Assembly (NCBI RefSeq): GCF_008831285.2
Contig: NC_045148.1
Location: 3,968,001-4,032,000 of the forward strand
Source: Nymphaea colorata
Lineage: Eukaryota; Streptophyta; Magnoliopsida; Nymphaeales; Nymphaeaceae
Direction: 5' to 3'
DNA length: 64,000 nt
The notes under the pieces were generated by a model. That model was given only the letters and a program-made list of their open reading frames with translations. It made no database searches and was not told the origin of the DNA. A program made the translations under genes and the position numbers. Below, in pieces: positions 1 to 10,289 of this stretch; the first letter of the stretch is position 1, and each line of letters starts with the position of its first letter.

Positions 1-768
1 TGCATGACAACAAAGATGATAAGCCTGACGGTCCCAAGCCTACCCATAGGGGAAAAGGTTTTCAAGAAGTCAAATCCATATGTTTGAGTAAACCCTTTTG
101 CAACTAAGCATGCCTTATACCGCTCAATATTCCCGTCTGAATGATATTTGATAGTGAATACCCACTTAGACCCGACAACATCACAATTAGGTGGTAGATG
201 CATCAACTCCCTTGTGGCTCTGGACATCAGTGCATCCATCTCTTCTTGAATCGCTTATTTCCACTTTGGGTCCATAATATCCTGTTGATAACTTGGAGGA
301 ATACAAGGAACAACCATAGCATCAATGAATTGATTGAGGCTAGTACTTAGATGGTCAATACACACATGTGAGATAGGATGCAATGTACACTGCTGTGTTC
401 CTTTGGGAAGAGCTATGAGAAGGTCATCAGCCCCGTTAGAGCCATGAGTGCCATAATCCATGTTTTGATGAGAGCTTACCTCATGAGGAGACATTGGTGG
501 AGTGGTAGTGGGAGCCTTATGTTGACGGATATAAATCTGTGGAGGATCCTTAAAGCAACTATTGGAAGGAGAAACAAACTCAAAGTGAGAAGGAACCAAC
601 TCCAATGGAAGGGAGGAATAGGAGGAGGACAAGAGGGTGACACCTTTTTAGGAGGACAAGTGGAGATGCAGTAAGGTTGAGACTCAAAAATATCCGCATT
701 GATAAATTCCTTATGAGTTAAGTGATCAAAACACTTGTAGCCTTTTTGATGGGAAGGATAGCCACCAA
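1..768 (-). mobile_element. Ty1/copia pol fragment (integrase tail to reverse transcriptase)
   Basis: Read on the minus strand, about 768 down to 1 encodes the linker from copia integrase to the start of reverse transcriptase. Seen directly: a segment containing GYKCFDHLTHKEFI (integrase C-terminal region), a proline- and serine-rich linker, then DPKWK followed by an in-frame stop, then GSKWVF and LVAKGFTQTYG, which are typical of the copia RT start. The reading frame is broken, so this is a dead fragment, and it continues past the left edge of the window. It abuts a gypsy gag fragment near 768 with no LTR between them. It resembles the minus-strand copia at 5162-15803 and may be the same family. 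Confidence 0.85.
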
Positions 769-1022
769 ATTCTGGTTAGTCCCATTGTAGTTTCGAAGGT
801 CCGAGCAGCTTTAGTCATCGAATGACTCAAAGAGGCAATGGTCATCTCGATCGCAACAAGCTGAGCTTCCATTCCTCCGTTAGTCCCACTCGTTGTGTGC
901 TTCTTTTGCTGATGAGTTTGTACTCCCTCCGCTAGAGAACTTGCTTGGTCTCCAGCCATGCTGTCGCAGATAGCAACCAACTGTCGGTTAGCTCGACACT
1001 GACTTAGCTCCCCACGCCCCAT
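769..1022 (-). mobile_element. Ty3/gypsy gag N-terminal fragment
   Basis: A minus-strand reading frame starting MGRGELSQCRANRQL lies 19 bp downstream of a primer-binding site and LTR, where gag begins in gypsy elements. About 80 residues of gag-like sequence follow. The frame then runs directly into copia-derived sequence near 768. The gag assignment rests mainly on position, because the residues alone are weak evidence. Confidence 0.6.
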
Positions 1023-1040
1023 TGTGCCAGATGATTAACT

Positions 1041-1056
1041 TGACTCTGATACCAGT
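1041..1056 (-). other. Primer-binding site (tRNA-iMet type)
   Basis: The minus strand reads ACTGGTATCAGAGTCA immediately after the LTR end. TGGTATCAGAG is the usual complement to the 3' end of plant initiator tRNA-Met used by gypsy and copia elements. Confidence 0.85.
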
Positions 1057-1445
1057 TGTCACAGGCTCACTTTCTTTGGCCCGTGCCGGCCCAGCGGTCA
1101 CCTGTCCGCCGTAAGCTTAAAGGGGCAAAAGAGTGTGCAGATAACTTGAAAACGACGAGTGCATGCAGAAATTAACGATCGCAAGGAAATGGAGGGATTT
1201 TCTTGCAATGGGCATAAATCGCATGTCATTAGAGCAATGTAAGTAAAGAGATGTGGAAGAAAGCTCCACTTTACTCATATAAGATGACCGAGGCTGCTTA
1301 CAAGGATACCACCAAAAACATAGAATCCTCAACATGCACTGAGACCGGTGGGAGGGTATTCCATTATAAGTAAATAAAAACATATACCAAAGATATTATA
1401 AGCAAAAAGGAAAGGAAGCAAAACAGATTCTTACACAGAGGAACA
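1057..1445 (-). mobile_element. Gypsy LTR, copy 1
   Basis: This 389-bp segment starts TGTTCC and ends GTGACA on the minus strand (TG...CA). A purine tract lies on its upstream side and a primer-binding site on its downstream side. A diverged second copy occurs at 27963-31677, where it is split by a hAT element; shared blocks include the stretch near AGAGTGTGC and the stretch CATATAAGCAAAAAGGAAA. One LTR flanked by both signals means internal sequence lies on both sides of it. Confidence 0.75.
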
Positions 1446-1462
1446 GGCTCCCCCCTTCAAAT
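1446..1462 (-). other. Polypurine tract
   Basis: The minus strand reads GATTTGAAGGGGGGAGCC just before the LTR, a normal gypsy polypurine tract. The second copy of the family has the same tract at about 31678-31694. Confidence 0.75.
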
Positions 1463-1599
1463 CATGTGCCGTCCTAGGCGCTAACTTCCTCCGGGTGTCG
1501 CTGCTTCATCTGGAAGGCGTACTCCTACGTTGGCTGCTCCTTGCCTGCCCACTTCATCAAGTACTTTTTCGACTCACCAAGATAGTTGATTTTGTGCCT

Positions 1600-2515
1600 A
1601 AAAATTTTCTCAATTTGTCAAACCATCGCTCACTTTGGTTGATGGTGCTCTCTGCAAGATTGACTCTCACTGCGTTGTGCTTCTCTCCGAGTCTTCACCA
1701 TCGGCATGGAAAGTTTCAGGTTGCATATATGAAACACCAAATGTACATTGAAGTCTGGTGGCAGATTTAGCTTATACATTAGCTTCACGATCATCTTGAC
1801 TACAGTGAAGGGTTCTTCATACTTTCGTATCAAGGCACGGTTTCGCCCATGAAAAATTCTTGTACAGTTTAGGTACAATTTCATGAAGACCTGGTCTTCG
1901 ATTCTGAACTCCACAAGTCGTCACTTCTTGTTGGCCCACTTCTTTATCTTTTTGGCAGCTTTGTGCAAGAATGCTTTAGTAGTTTAGTTAACTCCGTCTG
2001 CTCTTGCCAGTTTTTGACAAACTGGTAAACTAAGGTTGGCATTCCCTTCTCTTGGGTAGCAAGAGTGTGTGGCATCAACGGTTGCTATTCAGTGGCTATC
2101 TCGAATGACCATGCCCCGAAGGCTCGCTTTTTTGCGAGTTGTAGTAGAATTGGGTTACATCCAATAATTTCACCCAATTTTTCTGACTTGCGCTCACAAA
2201 GTGCTTTAAGTATTTCTAAAACAATGTGTTGATGCGCTCGGTCTAGCTGTCTGTTTGTGGATGAAAGCTTGTTGAAAAGAACAAGTCTGAACCCAACAAT
2301 CAAAACACTTCATGCCAGAACTTGCCTTTGAACCGGGCATCGCGGTTGCTTACAATGCTTTTTGGCACACCCCAATACTTCACTATGTTCTTTACGAACA
2401 ATTCTTTCATCTTTTCTGTAGGACAGTCTTTTGAGGTTGGGATGAGAGTAGCACACGAAAATCGATCCACAATTACAAAGATAGAGCTGAATCCATCTAC
2501 TTTCGGGAGGTTAAC
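1600..2515 (-). mobile_element. Gypsy integrase core and C-terminal region, decayed
   Basis: Minus-strand translation gives the second half of a gypsy integrase. In order: a core segment with LPKVDGFSSIFVIVDRFS, then VKYWGVP and SNRDARFKGKFWHEVF, then a decayed stretch matching the end of the core, and finally a C-terminal segment with IRKYEEPFTVV and FHICNLK, typical of the SH3-like or chromodomain-proximal part. Frames shift several times. At 2515/2516 the element is joined to protease/RT sequence running in the opposite direction. Confidence 0.85.
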
Positions 2516-3702
2516 CTGTATGGTTCCAACAATAGCAGCAAGGAAGGATAAGGAAAAACCTGTGATGTTGTTCGCTATCTAACTGAAGAAGGATTTGAAG
2601 CATGTAGATGAAACGTACTTGGTGGCAATTAGGAAAGTGTCTGAAGATTCCCTTGGTTTGGTGCCAGAGGCGCTTGCACTTGTCTTTGAAGAATTCGTAG
2701 AGATGATGCATGCGGAACTCTCTAGACGACTACCACCTCAACGTGAAGTGACCACACTATGAACTTGGTCCTAGGCACAAAGCCACTTTCCATGGTGCCT
2801 TATCAGATGGGTCCTACAAGGGAACTTCGACGTCAGCTAGATGAAATGCTAGTGGGAGGGATCATCAGGCCCTTCCAAGGCTCCTTATGGGGCTCCTGTG
2901 TTGTTCCAATTGAAGCATGACAGTTCCAACAGACTTTGTGTGGATTATCGAGCACTAAACAAAGTGACCATGAAGAACAAATATCCTTTGCCATTGATAG
3001 TGAATCTCTTTGATCAGTTGGGTGGAGCTTGAGCATTCTCGAAGTTGGATCTTCGATCAGGTTATTGGCAAGTCCAGATTGTAGAAGGGGATGAACCCAA
3101 AACCACCTGTCACCCGCTGTAGAGCCTATGAGTTTTTAGTAATGCCATTCGGGTTGACGATTGCCCCTACCACCTTCTCAACGTTGATGAACAAGATTTT
3201 CTACTTGTACCTAGACAAGTTCGTGGTAATTTATCTTGACGACATTGTGGTATTCAGCAACAACTTGGGAGTTCATGTGCAACATCTGCGGACGGTGTTC
3301 CGAGTGTTTAAGGAAAATGATCTCTATGTGAAGAGGGAAAAGTGCCTCTTCGGCCAAGGAAAAATAAGCTTTCTTGGCCATGGTCAGTTGCGGATGGATA
3401 CAGAGAAGGTAAAAGCCATCTAGAAGTGAAACCCACCAACCAAAGTTCAAGATTTGCGGTCATTCCTTCGGTTGGCGAACCATTATTGGCAGTCCATGGA
3501 GGGGATTCTCTGATTGTTGCACCCCTCACGGATTTGCTGAAGGAGGGTAGGACATGGGCATGGGCGGGGCCAGCTAAAGATACTTTCGATCAGTTGAAGA
3601 AGGCCATGATGCAGGAGCCAGTACTGAAGTTGCCCGACCATTCAAAACCATTTGAAGTCCACACGGATGCTTCTAATTATGCTGTTGGCAGGGGTTCACG
3701 TA
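2516..3702 (+). mobile_element. Gypsy protease-RT-RNase H segment, inverted relative to its integrase
   Basis: The plus strand encodes the protease-RT linker (KKDLKHVDETYLVAIRKV), RT start motifs, the RT core with EFLVMPFGLT and the catalytic YLDDIVVFSNN (about 3231-3263), and the RT-RNase H joint ending at PFEVHTDASNYAVG near 3690. Stops and frameshifts interrupt it. The same gypsy family reads on the minus strand on the left (integrase, LTR), so this block has been flipped. After about 3702 the homology stops abruptly. Confidence 0.85.
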
Positions 3703-4676
3703 GGAGGGGCACCCCCTTTCTCTTTTACATTTATATGCAACTCTGTTCCACAATGCTGAGTTGTTCCAATATTTTCTGTAGTTGGTGCGTAAATCCTGCA
3801 TTTTTTATAACCGTGCCATTCCAGTTCAGCATTTAGCACTTAGATTCTAGTTCCACAATATTGAGCCGTGTTTTGGATGTTGAAATTCAACTGATGTTCA
3901 TATTTGACTGTCTAGGGGGCTGCTCGATTGTATGTTTAAAGTTTTACATAGGTTTCTTAAACACATTGCTGCAAGATCCATTGATATATATTTTCTATAT
4001 TGTTTATTTATTTATGTTGATATATACTTTTATTTTGATATATATTTTCTAAGTATTTCTTGTTGTTTATATATATATATATACGGCCGTACTTCCGCAC
4101 CAAAGTTTTTTGAAAATAGTCCGTACCTGTACCGGCACCCGTACCCATATCTATGTGACATAGGTTTTGTCTTTGTCGTTCTAAAACTTCCAAAGTTGAA
4201 ATATGTATGTTGGGTCCAACAAAATTGTTTGTCCAAGATCTGGATTGTAGTGGGCCTTGAAAAAGGCCCAAAATGGGACCATGTAAACAGGGAGGGAGAG
4301 CAAAGCAGAAGCTTGTTGATATTTCTGCCTTCCACCACTAAGCTTCAATAACTAAATCTGATATTTCAGCAGCCCGATAGTTTGCCCTTTCTCTATTGGC
4401 ATCTGATGTTTTTTGTATGTTGTGATGCATAGACACACCACTGCCCTGAGTAACAACCTCATGAAATTTCATCTGCTGAGTCTGTTGTACCAGTTTTTAG
4501 TATTAGGTTGTCTTCCATGTATATCTGCTGCTAGAATTTAATCTATAATATGCTTGGCAGTTGAATGTGGGCTGTTCATCAAGCAATCCCTCAGTTGTCC
4601 CTTATTTAAAGGGATAATTGGTATTTCTTTCATATTGATTGGATCTTGTGACTTCCTTTTCTTGTCTTCTTACCAG
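3703..4676 (+). other. Unassigned sequence upstream of a NOL9 exon, probably intronic
   Basis: This is AT-rich with a (TA)n run at about 4066-4082. A short stretch at about 4083-4160 is rich in GTACC/GTACCC motifs and resembles the ends of the MITE at 15033-15372. No earlier NOL9 exon was recognised here, so the segment is probably part of another long intron that includes the gypsy and copia debris to its left. Confidence 0.4.
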
Positions 4677-4804
4677 GCATTGTCAGAGGAATAGACACTG
4701 AAAAGGGTGTATATTATGTACTTACACCTGTTCCAGCGAGTCTTTTGCTGAAAGTGGATTTGTTTTTACAAGGTCATGTTGAAATTCCCACGAATCTCTT
4801 GCAG
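4677..4804 (+). CDS. NOL9: NOL9/GRC3-like polynucleotide 5'-kinase, penultimate exon (partial gene)
   Basis: A 128-nt exon with a good acceptor (TTCTTACCAG before 4677) and donor (CAG/GT at 4804/4805). Its open frame reads IVRGIDTEKGVYYVLTPVP followed by VDLFLQGHVEIPTNLLQ, the conserved C-terminal region of plant NOL9/GRC3 proteins. These are nuclear polynucleotide 5'-hydroxyl kinases that process the ITS2 pre-rRNA spacer during 60S ribosome maturation. The frame is clean and ends in phase 0, which fits the exon at 16791 exactly. Upstream exons, including the P-loop kinase core, are not visible and probably lie left of the window. Identification is by recognition of the family C-terminus; the gene could be active or decayed elsewhere. 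Confidence 0.75.
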
Positions 4805-5161
4805 GTTTTTTTTTGTTCCCAACCACAGTACCATGTTATTTGTAAACCTTATTGTATTTGTACATCCAGTCCTTGTTTTTTTTGTGTTGTTCGCTTAAGA
4901 ATTTATCTTCTACCCTTTGCTTTGATAGGAAACTGCATGCACTAACATTTTTTAGCACTTGCAGGTGCTATTTTTCAGTTGGATAATTCATTGACCTATC
5001 TTTTGAATTTTGAGTGGATGAGCAAACAAGAATGTGTAGTGCATTTTTATAGGCTGACATGCTAAATGATCTCATAAATGTTCGATCATCATCACCTGTC
5101 ACATCTTGCTTAATCATTGAACTAATTCTACAGTAGGGTGTGCTTTTGAAATTTCAATAGT

Positions 5162-5379
5162 TGTCACGACCAGAAGTTTGGAGAGAGAGAACATAATGCT
5201 TCATTAACCCTAACACTGGACTTGATAGAGCCAAGGTGGGTGACAATAAGAAACTACATAAAGAGTTCATCAAATGTTGAAAATAACATAAACACTCTTA
5301 AATGATAAAAGATACTAAAGAGACTCCCATGACTCAAGTTTACTTGCTGAAAACATCAAAACTTCCTAAGTATTCAACG
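5162..5379 (-). mobile_element. Left (3') LTR of the minus-strand copia
   Basis: Starts TGTCACGACCAGAAG on the plus strand and ends near TATTCAACG, where the expected CA has become CG. It aligns over its whole length with 15583-15803. Next to it, at about 5380-5400, the minus strand carries GCTTGAGGGAGAG, the polypurine tract. Confidence 0.8.
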
Positions 5380-5394
5380 CTCTCCCTCAAGCTG

Positions 5395-5661
5395 GAGCAT
5401 ATATTTCAACCATGCTCAACTTGCTACAACACCGTGTAAACTCAATAATAGGAAGTGGTTTTTGTAAAGACATCCGCCTCTTATTCTTCAGAAGACACAT
5501 GATCTGTAAAGATAATTCTCTCCTGAACATGTTTATATTGTAATGACAATCTACTTCTATGATTGGTCCTCTCATGAAAAACTAGATTGTTGGTAATATG
5601 TATGGCTGCTTTATCATCACAGTTCATCTTCATGGGAAGAGAAACAGAGATCCCCAAGGCT
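5395..5661 (-). mobile_element. Copia RNase H C-terminal fragment
   Basis: The minus strand encodes LPMKMNCDDKAAIHITNN and FHERTNH, the conserved end of copia RNase H, with a frameshift before VDCHYN. It ends at the TIR element inserted at 5662. Confidence 0.85.
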
Positions 5662-6706
5662 ATTGTCACAAAAAACGTATACGGGTATTATACGGCGAGG
5701 GAAAAGACGGGTATAATACGACAAAATTGTGTATCTCGGGAATAAAATGGGAAAAAGACGGTAAATTTTTAAAAAATAAATAAGTAATCCTGATAATTAT
5801 ATAAAAATAAAATAAACGAGAAATAAAAAAATAACTAAATAAGCAACAAATTAAAATTAGATAATGAAAACTAAAACTTATGCTAAACTTTTGATTGTAT
5901 GCTTGAATAATAATGAGCAAGCACTTTAGAGCTGCTGAATTTTTTATGACCCATGATGGGTAGGCCGATGTTGAAGATCAGAAGACTTCGAACGTATGTA
6001 GTTCATGAAATTGAACAAGTATCACATGGCTTCCAGACGTGTTCCTTCCTCTTTCCACACACAAGCAGAGGCATAGCCACCATGGTCTAATGCCAAACAA
6101 ATAAAACAAGCCCAGTTCATGGAACCATGAAGAGGACAAACACGTTTGGTTTCAATTAAAGTACTGAAAGGCGAAAGAACAAGAAGGGAAAACGCAAAAC
6201 AGCATGCTTACTGGAGAGGAAAACTGATTAATGCTCACCGTTGGAACGCAAAACGCAAAACGTAGTCTATGTTCTACGCGTCTTTGTCGAATGGCTGATT
6301 AATGTTCACCGCTGGAAAAATCCAGCTGCCCGCTGCAACGAGCTCTTCAGTCGAATGAGAACAAGAAGGAGAGTGGAAGGAGACGATCGATTTTTATGTT
6401 TTAAGTTTTAACCTAAGCCCTCTTTTCCTATCTGAAAATACATTTTTGCCATTAAAAGGAGCGATCATGTTTAAAATAAGTCAACTTTCTTGTTGATATT
6501 ACACGCTGTGCCATTTTTTAAAACTACACCTTAAAAAAAATCATGAAAATGTGTATAAAACGCGTATAATACACATTTTATACGGCGTTTTTTATTTTTT
6601 GCCGTTTTTTTGAAAAAAACGCATCTTATTCCCGTTTTATTCAGCAGAAGTGCTTTTGACGTATAATACGCGTTTTTTTTAAAAAAACGGCGTTTTTTGT
6701 GACAAT
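5662..6706. mobile_element. TIR element of about 1.05 kb without coding capacity
   Basis: Terminal inverted repeats ATTGTCACAAAAAACG (5662-5677) and its reverse complement (6691-6706) bound an AT-rich segment. Both ends are also rich in TATAATACGC-like repeats. No transposase reading frame was found, so it is non-autonomous. No clear target-site duplication is present, and the target on its right carries an inverted duplication (6712-6870), which suggests rearrangement during or after insertion. It may belong to Mutator-like elements or a comparable MITE class. Confidence 0.7.
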
Positions 6707-6711
6707 TCAAT

Positions 6712-6870
6712 ATAGAGCTATGACTCAAACTGCACTGGAATGACCTGTATTAAATCCATGATCACTAGCTTGGGCCCCAAGCTAGATCCATGATCACTAG
6801 CTTGGGCCCCAAGCTAGTGATCATGGATTTAATACAGGTCATCTCAGTGCAGTTTGAGTCATAGCTCTAT
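6712..6870. repeat. Long hairpin made from copia RNase H sequence
   Basis: Two arms of about 67 bp, 6712-6778 and 6803-6870, are near-perfect reverse complements, with a spacer repeating ATCCATGATCACTAGCTTGG. The right arm is in register with the surrounding minus-strand copia frame (AMTQTAL). The left arm is the flipped copy next to the TIR element. Confidence 0.9.
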
Positions 6871-7341
6871 TTTCTGATTCAACACTTGATCTAGCTACTG
6901 CAGCTAGTCCTCTGCCATGAGAGTGTTTAAGATGTTTAAGAACCATCAAAGCTGCATCCTAGTGTATTTTCCTAGATTTGTCTATATACTGACTCAATTT
7001 TCCAATAGCAAGGTAGATATTTGGTCTAGTAACAGTCACATAAAGAAGCTTTTTAATGAGAGACCTATATGATCTACTGTCTACAAACTCTGATTGCTCA
7101 TCATCAAGATGTAGTTTGGGATTCATCGGGATAGTATCAGGCTTAGCTGACAGCATACCCGTGTCCTTTAATAGCTCAAGGACATACTTCCTCTGCAATA
7201 GAGCCACTCCTTTATTTCGAGCAACCTCTATTCCCAAACAATATCTAAGGGGTCCAAGGTCCATGGTCACAAAGTGCTACGTACATCTTGGTGTTTGAGA
7301 TCTCTTGGTCATTGTCATTTGTCAGAATGATATCATCTACA
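6871..7341 (-). mobile_element. Copia RT C-terminal part
   Basis: The minus strand encodes LGPLRYCLGIEVARNKG, DTGMLSAKPD and SYRSLIKKLLYVTVTRPN, the RT thumb and connection of copia. The frame is interrupted at 7347 by the plus-strand copia and resumes at 12093. Confidence 0.85.
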
Positions 7342-7346
7342 CAAAC

Positions 7347-7624
7347 CGTTAAAGATTGTATGATTTGGATCGGGTCAACCAGACCCGACCCATCTTCTCC
7401 ACACACCCAATCATAATGGGCGGTGGCATACCTGTATTTTTTAACATTGTTTTGTGTATTTTATTGTATACCAAATCAGTGTATAATGATATCAAGAGGC
7501 AGATGTTAGGGTTGTTGCTCTCTTTCTTCTCTCTCTCTCTCTTGTACGTACAACCCATTCCTCTTCTTCTCCTCTTGCATCTAACTTCATCCGATGGTTT
7601 GACATTAGATATTAAAATCTTACA
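7347..7624 (+). mobile_element. 5' LTR of the plus-strand copia
   Basis: A 278-bp LTR that begins CGTTAAAGATTG; the 3' LTR begins TGTTAAAG, so the first base has mutated. It ends AAAATCTTACA. A CT tract at about 7519-7540 lies inside it. Confidence 0.9.
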
Positions 7625-7640
7625 TGATATCAGAGCCAAG
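7625..7640 (+). other. Primer-binding site of the plus-strand copia
   Basis: TGATATCAGAGCCAAG follows the LTR directly and matches the initiator tRNA-Met complement with one change. Confidence 0.85.
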
Positions 7641-7671
7641 TTTTGCCATTGACAACGTTCGGTAAGAATCT

Positions 7672-7915
7672 ATAATTTCTACCCTAATCTTTTGTTTTCT
7701 GCCTTAATCCCCAAATATCTGCCCTAACCCTAATTTTTGCCGTCTGCCTTAATCCCAAATTTCTACCCTAATCCCTGGCATCTGCCCTAATCTCTGCCGT
7801 GTGCCCTAATCCCCAAATTTCGTCCCCAACTTTCTGCCCTAATTCCCAAATTTCTGCCCTAATCTCTGTCGTGGCCCATGGGCCTTAATCTCCAACTTCC
7901 TGCCCTAATTTCCAA
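7672..7915 (+). repeat. Minisatellite in the copia leader
   Basis: About ten imperfect copies of a unit near TCTGCCCTAATCCCCAAATT, roughly 20-26 bp each, lie between the primer-binding site and gag. The CCCTAA content looks telomere-like, but the unit is longer and irregular. Confidence 0.8.
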
Positions 7916-7934
7916 CTTCTTGATTGCTGCAAGT

Positions 7935-8940
7935 ATGGATCACAATTGGAATTCCAACATCTTGTCGTTCAATTTCCTCTCTCAACTCATCTCACAAAAG
8001 CTAAACCATACCAACTACTTGACATGGAAACGTCAAATAGTCCCGTTCATCAAGAGTCATAGTCTCTATTGACATCTCAATGGCAAACCCGTTGCAGGGC
8101 AAGTTCAAGAAACCGTTGCAGAAGTCGATCCTGAATATGAGACATGGATGGCACATGATCAATCTCTTGTTGCCTATATCACCTCTACACTATCAGATGA
8201 AGTTCTGGCGGGCATTGATGATGATCTTTCAGCACTTGAATTGTGGAATGTTCTCGCTACCACATATTCTCAAGTATCAGAAGCTAGATTTTTACAACTC
8301 AAGAGGCAATTTCAGGATATCAAGCGTGGAACACGTTTAGTCTTGGAGTACATACATGAAATAAAAAATGTCAGCGATCAGCTTGCAATCATAGGGCACC
8401 CAGTTAGCGACAAGACAAGGTACAACATGCTTTGAGTGGATTGGGGTTTGAATTTGATGTTTTCTGCACTGCTTTAGAAGTATTGTCTGTTCTTCCCTCT
8501 TTTGAAGATCTGAAAGCAAAACTGATTCAACAAGAAGCGAGTCGTGTACAGCGACAAGAATTAGTGCATTCTGGCAGTCACAATGTATTGGTCACTAGAG
8601 CCCATGCTTTGCATGGTAGTCGTCCAAGAGTTTGGAACTCGCAGGCAAGGATGGGGGAAGGTATTCTTCCTACACCTAACACAAATGCATAGACAAATGT
8701 ACCACGAATAATACCTACTTGTTTCTATTGCAATAAGAAAGGACATGTGAAGTCAGAATGTTGGCATAATCCTCAAAACAAGGGAAAACAGGTCAGGCAT
8801 GACAATAAGGCAGTAGGGTTGACTGCATCGAACACGTTTGCAATGTCGAACATTTCTCCTGATGTGCAACAAATTTTAATGACAACTCTGTCTAAAGTCA
8901 ATCTCAGGCAAAATGAGGATGGACAATGGTATGTACGTCA
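7935..8940 (+). mobile_element. Copia gag (broken)
   Basis: Starts at ATG 7935 (MDHNWNSNILSF) and shows the retrotransposon gag signature LNHTNYLTWKRQI. A stop follows SHSLY near 8070 and a frameshift lies near 8435. The zinc knuckle CFYCNKKGHVKSEC (CX2CX4HX4C, about 8722-8763), which binds element RNA, is intact. Gag would form the virus-like particle; the breaks make this copy non-functional. Confidence 0.9.
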
Positions 8941-10200
8941 TTGAAGAAGCTCCAAAGGTGTCCAAGTCTTGTGTTTCAGATTTATCCTTTCCCAGTCATA
9001 GTGAAGTCAATATAACAGAGTATGATAAGTCATCCATTTGGCATGGTTGTCTAGCCCGTTGTAGTCGGTCTTTCATTCAAAGTCTTGTTGCAGATTGGTT
9101 ATTACAAAAGTCCAGTCTAAGTCCAGTAAATGAGTCTAGCATGTGTTCAAGTTGTCATATTTGTAAAAGCCATGCTTTTCCTTTTCGGTCAATAAATAAG
9201 GGAGCTTCGAAGTTATTTGATACCATATATTCTGATGTTTGGGGGCCTGCTCCTATTTCTTCTTCTTCTAGGAGTAGATATTATGTTGTTTTTATTGACC
9301 CTTATTCTCGTTACACTTGGATTCACTTCATGAAAAATAAATCAGAGGTTTTCCGCTTGTTCACCTAATTCCATGCCTTGGTCCAAAACAAATACTCCAG
9401 TAATATCGTGCATTTCTAATGTGATGGTGGTGGTGAATTCACTTCAAATGAATTCACTGAGTATTTACTAAATCATGGGATCACTGTCCACACACACCAC
9501 AACAGAATGGCATTGTTGATAGAAAGCATAGACATATAGTTGAAAGTGCACTAAGTATGATGCATAATACAAATGTGCCCATGAATTTATGGACTGAAGC
9601 TTTTCATATTGCTGTTCATGTCATTAATCGACTACCATTATCTCTACTTGAAGGAAAATCTCCTTTCTTTGTTTTACATCAAGAACAACCAAATTATGAT
9701 GAACTATGTATTTTTGGATGCATTTGTTATGTTCACGTTGATGTTTCTCTGAGAAATAAATTCCAAGACCAAGCTGTCATTTGTAGATTTGTGGGTTATG
9801 CAAAAAATTATAAAAGGCTATCAATGCTACAATCCAAAGACTGGACATGTGCATATTTCACGACATGTTGTTTTTGATGAGTTCAGGTTGAAGGATTTGA
9901 AGGAGACACATGCAACATCTAGTGTAAGAAATGATGAATATGATATATGGCTGAATGCTGGAATATTAGGGCAAGGAGCTAACACACACAAGGTGAGAGG
10001 ATTATTGATGAGTTTGAGACAGCCGCAGCCACTCAGATGGAAGACACATCTTCATCTACTCAGTCCAACAGCATGACTTCACCTAATCGTTTGTCAGGAG
10101 TGGTGTATACTCAACGATTAGTTCCAACAACTGCTCCAGAAACTGCCACTACTTGTCCACGTAGATCGGAACGTGGTGCACCATTGATAGATGGGTAAGT
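8941..10200 (+). mobile_element. Copia integrase region (broken)
   Basis: Contains a pre-integrase segment, the zinc-binding CSSCHICK near 9150, the catalytic-core start DTIYSDVWGPAP (about 9220-9250) with YSRYTWIHFMK, the second acidic region DGGGEFTS near 9425, and the C-terminal part with NRLPLSLLEGKSPF and HVHISRHVVFDE. Stops near 9368 and a frameshift near 9800 break the frame. Confidence 0.9.
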
Positions 10201-10289
10201 TATGATAATTTTTTTTTGAATGTTCAGCTTTTCATGATAGAATTGAGCAAAAAGGTGGAGCCAAAATGCTATGAGCAGGCGTGCAAAAG

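Noticed and set aside
4677-4804. NOL9 exon as a gene fragment captured by a transposon
   Set aside because: The matching, phase-compatible terminal exon at 16791 lies outside the nested elements, so an ordinary intron containing insertions is simpler.
7672-7915. Telomere-like CCCTAA repeats
   Set aside because: The unit is about 20-26 bp and irregular, and it lies in a retrotransposon leader, so it is a minisatellite and not a telomere remnant.
7672-7915. CRISPR-like array
   Set aside because: There are no constant repeats with unique spacers of even length, and the DNA is from a plant nucleus.
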